A stretch of DNA of 64,000 nucleotides from Lineus longissimus (taxonomy: Eukaryota > Nemertea > Pilidiophora > Heteronemertea > Lineidae), in NCBI RefSeq assembly GCF_910592395.1, contig NC_088319.1, positions 1,674,001 through 1,738,000 on the forward strand. The letters run 5' to 3'. The notes beneath the pieces are model-generated. The model was not told the DNA's origin. It saw nothing but the letters and a program-made list of their open reading frames with translations, and ran no database searches. Positions 1 through 11,021 of the stretch are shown piece by piece. The translations under genes and the position numbers were made by a program. Each line of letters opens with the position of its first letter. Positions within the stretch are counted from its first letter, which is position 1.

Positions 1-323
1 ATTGAAAGCGGGGGCATAGCTAGCAGGGGCATGGGAGTATAAGTCTCCCTAGAAGTCATATCACTAAAAATGGGGTTTTGTGTGTGATTTTGGCCTGAAA
101 AATGTCATTTGGCCCACCAAGAGCGAGCCTTGCTCCCTCCTCCAGTCCAGGCCAAAAAGCTTGCTATGTTCCTGTAAAGGGCGTATATCACCATGAGGTT
201 CAGGATTGGAACAGATAAGCATGGTAGGGTATGATCAAATCTTCTTCAAATATCTTTAAGATAGCCCCACACCTGAAAATATTGGTAGCCGATATATTGT
301 CTGCGTTTGACCTCAAACTCCAG
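1..323. other. Intron or upstream flank with hAT-type MITE relic
   Basis: No exon is supported here. The first ~175 bases carry degraded ends of the form GGGGCATAGCTAGC and AAGCTTGCTATGTTCCTG, which resemble the CAGGGGCGTAGCTAG termini of hAT-type MITEs (compare 23228-23392). Everything left of base 324 is probably intron of the M13 peptidase gene. The splice acceptor CTCCAG ends at 323. Confidence 0.4.
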
Positions 324-3300
324 ATCACCATGACACAGACTGAAAAACAAGATACTGGGGCCCTCTATATGAAGATGACATTAAGAGAACTGCAGCAGAA
401 GGTCCCGGAGATCCAATGGCTCTACTACTTCAATGGCTTAGTCGAGGAAGAACTCGATGAAAATGAGAAAGTCGTCCTCTTTGCGCTGAAGTATTTCAAG
501 AAGTTGGGAAAACTCCTGAAGTCCACACCAAAAAGGTAAATGGCCAGTCTGCTGTACAGATATGCCAATATTGATTCAAAAAATGTCAGAACTTTATATA
601 CTGGCAAAGTATATGACTCTGTTTTGACATGACAATTGCAGCAGCCATGTTGAAGAGTGTAAGTCACTCTCCCTGACCCTACAGTGTCAATCACAATTGA
701 CATCCTTGAATTCACGTACGTTATGCGCAATGTACATACATGCAACCTATGTGCAGGTTGCACCAATGCTTCAACCACAATCTACGTAACCTCGCGCACC
801 TTCACAGCAAAACCACTGCGTCAGCTGCACACAGCTCACGCAACACCAGAAAAGCCAATGTCGAATTATACTATCATTTCTTCAGGACTTTAGCCAACTA
901 CCTGCTCTGGCGAGTGACCATGGGTTTTGCCCCTGAGCTCACGGAACCATACCAGCTCGTTAAGAACCAGTACATAAAAGTCCTACAGGTTAGTTTAAAG
1001 GCCTCGCTCTTCCATTTGTAACAGCAGTGTGAAAGCAATATATAGTTTGAAATTTGTCTTTGACAATCTTGCTTCTTGTGAGCAGCAGCAAAGCCAAACA
1101 TGTCAGTTTTATGTTGTGTAGAACGCTGGCTTAAATCCAGCATGCTTTAGGCAGATGACAGATCATTTTGAAATAGTGTAAAATATTGAATTATAAGCTG
1201 TTATTGTACTAGGATATTATAAACTCTAAAACAATATTGGGTAATTTGTAACGTAATGTAGGAGAAAACCAGAGTGGTAGGAGGAAATTTTGCTGTCAGA
1301 GAGCCTCATGATTCTCTCCATCACGTGGAGATGTGCACTGAGCAGGAGTCGAACCAATGACCTCAGAGGCGACAGGCACAGATGTTAATTTTGAACATTT
1401 TCCCACCACTGCCGTTATGATTTTCTGTGTTGATTGGTGCGTTCAGTGAGCGATTGAAACCACTCTGATGATTCTGATTTGGTGCCTAATTATATTGGCA
1501 GCATCTCACAGAGAAACGGTAGTCATATTTCCAGTGATTGTGGGGGTAGGGACGAAACCACCTATCACAAGTGTTGGGAACTTGGCCGATTGCAGATGGC
1601 CGCTCATGTAGCATTGATGAGACTCCTTGTTGCACACTGTTTGTCTACGTTTTATACAGGGTGTATCTAGGGACAAAGTTCGCTGGCAGAAATGCGTTGA
1701 ATTCGTCAACGAGAGAATGGGGATGGCCGTCGGTGCGATGTTCCTCCGAGATAACTTCAAGAAGGAGAGCAAGGTCGTTGCCTTGGAGATGATCAGCGAC
1801 ATTAGGGACGCTTTCAATGAAATCCTCTTTGAAGCCGATTGGATGGATGATGAAACCAAGATGGTTGCTAAGGAAAAGGTAAGCATGGCAACTGTTGCTA
1901 GGCAACAGCAATAAGACATGTAGATTGGAATGGGTATAAAACAATCATATTGACAGATTTGATCAATGTTGACCCTAGGTTGCTAAGGAAGATGTAGTCA
2001 TAGCAACAGTTGCTAGGTTACAATTGAATGATTTTTTCTTTTTTGTTCGCTCCAGGCTGATGCTATGAATGAGAGAATCGGTTACCCGGACTTTATCACA
2101 GATCCCGTCGAGCTTGACAAGACATATGAAAAGGTATAACATTATCTTTCCTTTGTTTAGGGGCAAAATATTGTTTGTACCCCATGTTCTCCTTTTATCC
2201 TTAAAGGGGTGAGAGCACACAGGGCATAGTGAAAAGTAGATCTTGAAAAAGATTGAAATGCTGACAAGAGCAGATAGACAGTGTCACCATCTCTCATACG
2301 AACCATGCACCAATGTCATATGATATATGTAGTGGTGGCATCATTCCTACTAGCCCAGGCTAGAGGGAAATTCCCTTTAGCTCAGTCGGTAGAGTGATGG
2401 CCTTATATGCGATAGGTCCCGGGTTCAATCCCCGGTTGGACCTTGATGTTTTTCCTCTGTTACATTTGGCGCCCAACATGGTAAAAGGGCACTAATAATT
2501 TGTTTAGATGCTGGTGTGTCTTTGGATAATGAATTAACCCTTTGTATCATGGAAGAACCCGGTTGTGAGGACACAACCTTCCCGAACAGGGGGAGTATGT
2601 AGTGGTGGCATCATTCCTACTAGCCCAGGCTAGAGGGAAATTCCCTTTAGCTCAGTCGGTAGAGTGATGGCCTTATATGCGATAGGTCCCGGGTTCAATC
2701 CCCGGTTGGACCTTGATGTTTTTCCTCTGTTACATATAGGTAGGTACTTATGTCCCTTGAGATTATTTGCCAAGAGTTGGTGAATCTCTGGTCCTATAGG
2801 ATTCCATCTCAACTCTGGCTTGGCCAGCAGGCAGTGATAAGCGAGTAGCAGCAAGACCACGACGTGAGGGAGAAAGGTGAGTGCATCAGCCAGTCCCATT
2901 TCTCCTCTCGCGTCAAGAATCAACAACCAACTAGAAATTTGAAATTTGCTTGTCAGCAAATTTGATAGCCCCCACGGGCCCACACAGTACACGTATGGAG
3001 GAGTGAAGTCTATTCCGTTTCGCGGATGATCTATTTCGGGACAAACACGCTCGCGCTTTCTCAAAATCACACGCTCAGTAACATTTAAACAGCACCCTAA
3101 CCTTTTCAGATGGGCAGGATGGATCATCGATAAGCATTTAAGGCTATTCCTTTATTTTATTCCTTCATTCAACCATGTCAACCGTCGTTCTTTGCTCAAA
3201 ATACTCGACAGCTCGCCACTTCAGCAAAGAGATACCGCCGCCATGATGCATGAGGATATGACGTCACCATTACGGGGCGGAGCTTATGCTAATATACGTG

Positions 3301-6300
3301 TGATTGACAGAATCGTGCCGGAGATTTGAAAGCAAATCAGAAAATCGGCGCATAAAAACGCTTCAAAGTCATCAAAATTATCCGAATTTCGAAAAAATCT
3401 TTGCCAGGTGCACTAGATCGAGTTTAGTTTGATGGGACAGGGGTGACAGTTTTTCAGTTGAAATAGCAGTTTTGCTGGACTACCTCCATAATATAACCTG
3501 GGAAGAATGCAGAAGCCTAGTACCTTCTCCTAGTAATCTCAATATAGACCCCACATTTGTTGTATGTGGGGTCTATAATAAGCGTCAATAAGGTGTTTAG
3601 ATGTCTGATGTCACTGCTGGTTTCTCCAGTAACCTTGTCTCCTCTTGCTGTTGCAGCTTAGTGTGGAGGTTGATCATTACTTCAAGAACATCCTCGCCGT
3701 TGAGAAATACGACGCTGAGCGGAACACTGCCAAGTTGAGGAAGCCTGTGGAAAAAGGAAAGTAAGTTATGCGATTACAAAATGGCGATTAGTTTTAAGCA
3801 AACAGAGAAGTAAGTGTATTGTTCAAATGTAGCCAACATCACTGGCCATCTGTGCCGTGCCCTAAGGATAAGCACCTGAGTACGCAGTATCTCCAATATT
3901 GATTGTGCCCATATGGATGTGCTTTGTCAACAATCTGATTGATACTTTCCAGCGATGTGTAATCCCACATTAAAAGGTGTTTTCGACTTGTTTTGAGGTG
4001 TATGTAAACGCAAAACCATCATAGTGTGAATTCCTCACACTTGACATTGGGTCATCAGGCTCCAGTAATCCCCTCTACCTGCAGTCCTGTGGGTTTCCTG
4101 GCCGAAGACAAATCAAATTTGTTCTACTCACTCGGAGGTCGCACTCAGATTTTACAATTGTATTTCTGTCTTTCATATCTTCACTCTTCTTTGCTGATTG
4201 GTTATCCCCTCCTCCAGATGGGAACAAGACCCAGCCGTCGTAAACGCCTTCTACAACCCCAATGCAAATGACATCATGTTCCCTGCAGGGATCCTCCAGC
4301 CCTTGTTCTACAGCCAGTACTTCCCCAAGTCGTTGAATTACGGTGGGATAGGCGTTGTGATCGGGCATGAGATTACGCATGGTTTTGATGACAAAGGTAG
4401 GTCTCCTAAGCAAAAAGCTAACTTTTGATGCGTTTGTGCACTCTAGGCAGAACTTATTAACTGCCTTAGATATGTAGCCTGCTCTGGCAAAAGTCTGCTC
4501 TAAGGCACCTTCCCCATAGAGGTATACGGTATACTACACTATACGCGAACAATGGTAAGGCACCTATTCCATAGAGCTATACCCTATACTATACTGTACG
4601 CGAACAATAGTTTCATGGTCATGCACCCTTTGTGAAGCCATTGTTCGCGTATAGTGTAGTATAGGGTATAGCTCTATGGAGAAAGTGCCTTAGGCACCTA
4701 TTCCATAGAGCTATACCCTATACTATACTATACGCGAACAATAGTTTCATGGTCATGCACCCTTTGTGAAGCAAGGCACCTATTCCATAGAGCTATACCC
4801 TATACTATACTATACGCGAACAATAGTTTCATGGTCATGCACCCTTTGTGAAGCCATTGTTCGCGTATAGTGTAATGACCATGAAACTACTATACTATAC
4901 GCGAACAATAGTTTCATGGTCATGCACCCTTTGTGAAGCCATTGTTCGCGTATAGTGTAGTACACCGTATACCTCTATGGAATAGGTGTTCATGGTCATG
5001 CACCCTTTGTGAAGCCATTGTTCGCGTATAGTGTAGTATACCGTATACCTCTATGGAATAGGTGCCTACCGTATACCTCTATGGAATAGGTGCCTAAGGC
5101 ACCTATTCCATAGAGGTATACGGTATACTACACTATACGCGAACAATGGCTTCACAAAGGGTGCATGACCATGAAACTATTGTTCGCGTATAGTATAGTA
5201 TAGGGTATAGCTCTATGGAATAGGTGCCATAGGCACCTTCCCCATAGAGGTATACGGTATACTACACTATACGCGAACAATAGTTTCATGGTCATGCACC
5301 CTTTGTGAAGCCATTGTTCGCGTATAGTGTAGTATACCGTATACCTCTATGGAATAGGTGCCTTAGGGTCAAACGCAGATATTGAGTTATTGGCAACAGC
5401 TGATTGTGCACATAATTACCTGTCCGGGAATAATATAGGATTCACAATGTAGCTTGTCATGGTTTACTTGTCACAAGTCAACTGACTTAGGCCTGAAAAC
5501 ACGACGTGAGGGTGACAAGTGACCTCGTGAATCGTGTCAGCCCGCTCTTTGGAAATGACTTCTTTGTTCTTAATGTCACGCGTGAACACTGCAGTGAACA
5601 GTGGCACGTTCTATGTAAAAACGTGAACCCTACGCACATGTATAATCACGGCCTAAAATGACATGACATGTGTCAGTCACTTGATAATTGATTGAGATAT
5701 GGACTTCATAACACGTCAGTCTCAGTCGAGTTTTTATTTCGAGAAAAACTCATTTAAAGATTATTTACTCAGTCAGAAAACAAAAACAATATTCTTCCTC
5801 AGAAATCCAGAGGTTATTCAGCCTGGAATCCTGCATTAGGAGAAGATTTTCTCTTACCACACACAGGCAGTCAGGTTTTCTCACCTGAAATATTCAACTG
5901 TACAGTACAATCTCCTTCAGCAGACTGATTGTTGTGTTGACGTCACGTGACTATGCTGGGGTTCTCGGAACTATGGGCTCTTCCTTGTTTATAAACAAAT
6001 GTTTATTTGTGTTTTTGTGTTCCAGGGCGACAGTATGACAAAAACGGCAACCTCCGTCAGTGGTGGAACAACGAAACGATCGAAGCATTTAGAAAGAGGG
6101 CCGAGTGCATCGTTGATCAGTACTCTCAGTTCACCATAGAGCCATTTGGTTTAAAGGTAGGGTAAGCAGGGGTGTGGGTAGCTTTATGGTCTGGGAGGGA
6201 GACAAAAAGCTCTCGGGGGGGGGGGGGGGGTAAAATGACACTTTCTGAAATTTTTCAACTCAAGTCACAGTTCAAAAACACATTTTCTGCTGAGCTGAAG

Positions 6301-8969
6301 TTCCGCATTCTCGCTTGAGGAAAGTAGCGAATGGGCAATGTCAGAAACACTCATCGGCCGCCCAGTATCGGGTGCATGTTTGTTGTCAAATCTCTGTGAT
6401 TGCGCTGCTGGAAATCCTCCCATGGCCCTTGATCCATTTATAGTGGTGGCATCATTCCTACTAGCCCAGGCCAGGACATTCCCGTTAGATCAGACAGTAG
6501 AGCGATGGCCTAAAACGCCAGAGGTCCCAGGTTCAATCCCTGGCCAGGCGTGGTGTTTTTTTTTCTGTTACACATCAGTAAAAACAATATGGGCCAAATT
6601 CATAAAGGATGTTTAAGGGTTAGACGTGTGTAACTTCTCTCTAATCAGTTTCAGGGCCTATTCATATTCTGTGAAGATTTACATGAAGGACCTGAACCTG
6701 TCTATTCAGTAGTTAAACGCTGTTTTGAGCTAAACGCCCTTTATGAATTTGGGCCTATTATTTTAAGGTGATGTCTTTTTTTCCTTGTCTTACAGATGAA
6801 TGGACGCATTACGCAGGGAGAAAACATTGCTGATAATGGTGGTCTTAAAGAAGCATTCAGGGTATGTTATTCTAAAACATCTAGATTATAATGAACCGCA
6901 CTTTACAATGTAAAAGCACTATGCATCAACAGTGCCTCATTTTGAATTGGGTTGGCGCAAAATGTGACTCGCTCTACCAAAACTAGGCGCTTGTCGCATC
7001 TGAACTTGACAGGTTGATACGGACTTGTTGTTCATTTCCCTATTGTAGACCTTTTGTGAAATCTATTACAAACTGATTTGGTCACATTTCACAAAAGGTC
7101 TACAATAGGGAAATGAACAACAAGTCCGTATCAACCTGTCAAGTTCAGATGCGACAAGCGCCTAGTTTTGGTAGAGCGGGTCACAAATATGGAAGCACTT
7201 AAAGAGCATTCGAAATCACATTTTATTCATTGTTTTATTTGCGATGTTTTAGAATAGAAATTGAACCTCACTGTCGGTAATGATTGTCTCACCACAACCG
7301 CTCGAGTGGAGCTAAAATGTTGGCCAAAACTTCTAGTCCGCCTCGGTTTTGGTCTACATTTTAGCTCCACCCACGTAGTTTTGGTTAGACAACCAATACC
7401 GACAGTGGGGTAACGATTCAATAAGCCACATTTTAGACTAACATCGAACAAGTTGGTTACGATCCCAGACTCATACTAGTGTCGCTGCCTGGTTTTTCAG
7501 ACAGACATTATCCCCTGGCCAGGAAAGTGGCTTAACCATGCAGTCTTTTTAACTCTGCCTGTCTTTATCATTATTTTAGGCGTATAAAAAGTGGGTTAGT
7601 TTACACGGGATGGAGCCCTTACTACCTGGAATCAAGTTGTCTCATAATCAACTATTCTTTCTAAACTATGCACAGGTAAGAAACCATAATTGGTGCCCAA
7701 CAATAGTGGCTCACAAAAGCGCTATATAGAGCCTCAGGGTGCACTGATGTGGACATCCTTGTCAAACACATACCCTGCTATACAGACAGGAAGAATAGTG
7801 CAATGGTCACAACCTTTGTACAGTGCATATTTCAATGCAATTTGCTGTTGTATAGCTCATATGAAAACTCGCTCCATTGTTATTGACGTACCCTTCATAA
7901 AAAAGTTGTTATGAATTCGATTACATGTTGACATTATGTCTGTTCTTCAACAAGTGTAAACTGGGCTTTAAAGGGACTCTATAGGCAGCGCTAAGGTAGC
8001 TAAGCTGAAGTTACATGAAGTCACCAATAGGGGCCTCTCCCATCTCACAATACCTCAAAACTATCCATGCTTGTACGAGGAATATATTTAGTCATGAATC
8101 AAACATGACCCATACTGTGTATGTCCACAGTCACCCAAAGATGGCCAATTTAACCCTCTGCTCCTGCCTATAGTCCCCTTTAAACATGCTTGTTCATGAC
8201 TTTACATCAGACTTGATACAACTGACTATAAAAAGGATCATGAGTGTTACTTTGGAACTCAAAGATTGTAAAACGTAATTTGTATGATTTGCCAACCTCA
8301 CAAAAGTCCTGTTATGTCGTCGTTTCAGATCTGGTGTGGAAATATGCGAGGACAGGAGGCCCTCCATAAGATCAGGACGTCTGTTCACAGTCCAGGACAA
8401 TTGAGGTGAGAGGATATTTCAGTTTGTTTTCTCCTCTCGTATTTTGCGATGACGTGAGGATGATCATTATGGTCTTAAAGGCATACGCCGTTCGTAATTA
8501 CTGGTGGTCCAGGAAAATAGAAATGCAGTTATACACAATGCCGTAGTGCAGTTATTGTGCATACAAATTTGATGAAACTTGGCACTTGTAGCATTTGAAC
8601 ATATGTGTCTAAACAACGGTTATACTGGAAATTATATTTAGGACGTATTTACGCAATTGGAGAGTTTCAAATTCAATTACAAATTCAATTTTTTTAACGA
8701 TGACGTATGCCTTTCAATGAGCACACGTCGGCTGGTTTTGTTGTGATGTGAACATTTTCTCTGGCACATGTCCAGGGTATTTTTGGTAGTGCTCTCACTG
8801 TCTCAACCAGTAAATTCTTTAACCTCCGAGAAAATTGGCTGCATAATCTTGTTGCGTGTTTTTTTTCAGGGCGATCGGCCCGTTATCCAATTCTGACGAG
8901 TTTGCCGATGCCTACAGCTGCCCCAAGGGTAGTAAGATGAATCCAGTCAGGAAGTGTTCAGTTTGGTAA
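324..8969 (+). CDS. M13 zinc metallopeptidase (neprilysin/ECE-like), 3' part, 11 exons
   Basis: Exons read at 324-535, 886-988, 1660-1878, 2056-2133, 3657-3760, 4218-4396, 6026-6156, 6796-6861, 7580-7675, 8329-8405 and 8870-8969. All have AG/GT borders and compatible phases and give 454 codons before TAA (8967-8969). M13 enzymes are usually about 700-780 aa, so roughly 300 N-terminal residues, including any membrane anchor, lie outside the window. Within the partial protein I see the NAFY substrate-binding motif (248-251), the zinc motif HEITH (289-293) and GENIAD (350-355), whose Glu351 is the third zinc ligand. The protein ends with the family-typical CSVW. The family cleaves short extracellular peptides as type II membrane ectoenzymes. 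All catalytic residues are present, so the enzyme should be active. Introns hold a mini-LTR element, a palindrome cluster and several foldback elements. ECE versus neprilysin assignment is uncertain. Confidence 0.95.
1260..1385 (-). repeat. tRNA-derived SINE fragment
   Basis: Read on the minus strand, this intronic stretch has a Pol III box-B-like motif (GGTTCGACTCC, plus-strand 1345-1355). It is followed by pyrimidine-rich text of the type TTTCCTCCTACCACTCTGG, seen in many animal tRNA-derived SINE bodies. Box A is not clear, so this is a truncated or aged copy. Confidence 0.4.
2328..2734 (+). mobile_element. Miniature LTR retrotransposon (TRIM-like) with tRNA-like promoter in its LTRs
   Basis: Two identical 137-bp direct repeats (2328-2464 and 2598-2734), both starting TGTAGTGG and ending TGTTACA, flank only 133 bp. 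Two bases inside the left repeat is a primer-binding site, TGGCGCCCAACATGG, one mismatch from the complement of the 3' end of Lys-tRNA(CTT). Just before the right repeat is a purine tract, AGGGGGAG. TATA (2324-2327 and 2735-2738) looks like a 4-bp target duplication. There is no coding capacity, so it is non-autonomous. Inside each LTR is a tRNA-like core with box A TAGCTCAGTCGG (2378-2389; 2648-2659), box B GGTTCAATCCC (2422-2432; 2692-2702), a perfect 5-bp T-arm, and a T5 run (2449-2453) that could stop Pol III. LTR identity suggests recent insertion. Confidence 0.85.
2739..3656. other. Intron sequence, no gene recognised
   Basis: Intron between M13 exons 4 and 5. A 165-codon minus-strand frame crosses it but starts inside the LTR element and resembles nothing I know. 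It holds a CRE-type TGACGTCA near 3259 and a short perfect hairpin around 3544-3578 (arms TATAGACCCCACA and its complement). Confidence 0.5.
4503..5370. repeat. Cluster of nested palindromic (foldback) units
   Basis: About 870 bp of intron are built from rearranged copies of one ~130-bp self-complementary unit. One arm runs AAGGCACCTATTCCATAGAG through a CTATACGCGAACAAT core. A short spacer near TTTCATGGTCATGCACCC follows, and the other arm is its reverse complement. Arms appear as GGTATACGGTATAC or GCTATACCCTATAC variants. Several copies lie head to head and tail to tail. The outer ends, CTAAGGCACC and GGTGCCTTAG, are inverted repeats. This looks like a foldback MITE that inserted into itself or was rearranged. 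Confidence 0.8.
6439..6572 (+). mobile_element. Solo LTR of the tRNA-bearing mini-LTR family
   Basis: A 134-bp sequence begins TATAGTGGTGGCATCATTCC and ends CTGTTACA, homologous to the LTRs at 2328-2464 and 2598-2734 but clearly diverged. The tRNA-like core is kept: box A TAGATCAGACAG (6486-6497), box B GGTTCAATCCC (6530-6540), a paired T-arm, and a long T run before the end. The anticodon-like loop differs from the other copy (CTAAAAC versus CTTATAT). No internal region or second LTR is present and the target duplication is unclear. Confidence 0.75.
6963..7185. mobile_element. Foldback MITE with two 100-base arms
   Basis: Arms 6963-7062 and 7086-7185 are reverse complements over about 100 bases, with one mismatch seen near the tip, around a 23-base loop. 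Ends are TGTGAC and GTCACA. The whole element is almost only arms, as in foldback MITEs or a head-to-head copy. It lies in the intron between M13 exons 8 and 9, so the pre-mRNA could form a very stable hairpin. Confidence 0.85.
7200..7450. mobile_element. Foldback MITE, GTGGAGCTAAAAT family
   Basis: An imperfect inverted repeat. The left half runs from TTGAACCTCACTGTCGGTAA to GTGGAGCTAAAATGTTGGCC. The right half is its approximate complement, ending CCGACAGTGGGGTAACGATT. Relatives are at 37860-38060, 47403-47665 and 57888-58060. Confidence 0.65.
7968..8183. mobile_element. TTAA-flanked MITE, family 1
   Basis: A 216-bp element bounded by TTAA (7968-7971 and 8180-8183). Inverted ends read AAGGGACT(C)TATAGGCAG and CTGCCTATAGTCCCCTT. 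TTAA target duplication points to piggyBac- or Kolobok-type mobilisation. Other copies: 39516-39708, 41060-41281 and 56769-56986, with fragments near 41355 and 42488. Confidence 0.75.
8475..8717. mobile_element. TTAA-flanked MITE, family 2
   Basis: Begins TTAAAGGCATACGCCGTTCG and ends with the near-complement ACGATGACGTATGCCTTTCAA. Shared internal words such as ACTGGTGGTCCAGGAAAA recur in inverted order at 39824-40073, and a shorter relative is at 10150-10292. Lies in the last M13 intron. Confidence 0.6.
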
Positions 8970-9351
8970 ACGATTTGAGCAGGATTGCGATTGCAGGTTA
9001 TTTCCATGACATAACTAATGGTGGAGTGTCTTCAGGCTGGTTGGCCCAATCCAGAAGGTGGACTGAATTCAGGGAAGGTGTCAAAGTTGCTAGCAGAACA
9101 TGGTTATCCGGGTGGTCTGTCAGACTCTATCATGAGTATATACAATGTACAGCAAAACTGCCAAATTTTTGCGAGCGTTTTATTTTTCATGAATTTTGCA
9201 AATAACTGAGATTTCCAAAAAAATTGCGAAAATGTATTTTTTGATTAGAAAAAGTGAAAGAACATTTGTAGCAGCCAAAATAAAAATTGTAAAAATTTGA
9301 TTTTGACAGAAATTTTCGGAAATTGAAAAGGAATTTTTGCAGCTTACAGTA

Positions 9352-9530
9352 CAGTAGAACCTCTCTTTAAAGGACACCCATCGGTACTAGCAAGTGCTGT
9401 CCTTTATAGAGAGGTGTCCTGATGAGAGAGGTCCAATTGAATTGAAACAACCAATTTGGGACCATCACTAGTGTCCTTACTAGAGAGGTTGTCCTTAATA
9501 TAGAGGTGTCCACTAAAGGAGGTTCACTAG
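9352..9530. mobile_element. Pogo/Tigger-like MITE
   Basis: Starts CAGTAGAACCTCTCT and ends in the approximate complement GGAGGTTCACTAG, flanked by TA on both sides (9350-9351 and 9531-9532). The inside is made of repeats of TCCTTTATAGAGAGGTGTCC type. Relatives: 38789-38920, 49607-49765 and 52979-53138, with a fragment at 17188-17262. Confidence 0.7.
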
Positions 9531-11021
9531 TACTTCGTTTTCCAAATTTAATTTGTTTTCCCAAACAGGCGAGGGTTTGCCAATTTGAGACAAATTAAAA
9601 GGTAAACATGTCTGTTATTGCCCCGTTAATGGGAAAGGCCCCCTACTCCATTTAATAATCATAATCATAATTTAATAACGGTTACATTGAATAGGACAGA
9701 GGCAATAATCACAATGTAAATAAATTGGATTATCATAATTAAAAACTGGTCTAGTCGGTGTATTTATATGACGGCAGTCTTGTCCATCATCGATTAGAAA
9801 AATATTTTGTATCTGACTCAGCAGGCATTGATGAATCATAGGCTAAAGGTGATCCTAAACAGCATCCAGCCATTCAAAATCTTCATAGGAGGATAATACC
9901 ACTTCTTGCCACCATGCACCGCCACTAGTAGTATCATACTACTGTAACTTCAACATGTTATCAGTTGCACCCCCCCCCCCCCCCCCCTACAAAAAAAGCT
10001 TTATGGTAATGACATGAACACTATGAAGTCAGTATAAAATATCAAGTGCCTATATTCACGTTATCAAGCACAAATATATTGTGGGTCATGTATGTGTCGT
10101 GATTATTATGACTGTGTTGTAGTACTTATATTTATAATACAATATAGCTTAAAGGCCTATGCCAATCGTTAAAAATTTGAAATTGAATCTGAAAATTTTG
10201 AATTGTGTAGAATGTCAATTTCAACATTGTCGTTGTGAAACCTGGCATACAAATACTGTAAGAAAAATATAATGAATGGGAATGCCTTTAACATGATATG
10301 CCTTTTTTAATCAAAATGCACCGTCAAACAAAAATCTTCGAAATATTAATAATATATATTACTTTATTGGTGTTAATAGCAGGTGTTTTTTTTGATTCGG
10401 TTGCTAAAAATTATATTAGGGACTGTTTAAGAGTGCTTCTCATTTTCTGTTTTGACTGTCACAGAGTTTATGTGTAGTCAATGACAATACTGGAATGAGT
10501 CGAAAAGTGTACCAGTTATGAGACGGTAGAATGTTTTTGTTCATTTTTGGATGCATCCCTGAATCGTCTTGGAACCTCTGTTGCTCTGTATTAGTGCGGT
10601 ATTGAGGCTTTGACCTTTATCATTTCTGTTACATTTTGAAAAGATAAGATGTAAAATTAGAGTTTTGAGGATATTGTTATAAAGATGTTTTCCTTTCTAT
10701 TTTTATATTCTTACAATTTTAACGAAGGTGTGTATCATTGTTGTCTGTTCTTTTATATAATACATATATCATTGTAATTCATAATGATATCATACAAGTA
10801 TTATCAATAATATAGTAGAACGATACTTCTGTAGATCGATTAGATATTATCTGTAAATTCATTGGCTGTGATTCGTCACTACATATATGTCGTTAAGGTA
10901 ATTTCTCAAGTTTGAGATCTGTATATTCTTGTGTGATGATAATCTAAGTGCTGTGTCTATTTTTCATGTATTGTCAAAATGTTGAATACATGTGCCAAAG
11001 CAAATTCGGTCAAGCTCATGA

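Noticed and set aside
2371-2445. A tRNA gene (tRNA-like core at 2371-2445 and 2641-2715)
   Set aside because: The acceptor-stem halves do not pair and the core lies inside each LTR of a retrotransposon with PBS, PPT and TSD.
2630-3127. 165-codon minus-strand ORF
   Set aside because: It starts in intron and ends inside the LTR element; no motif, no splice context.
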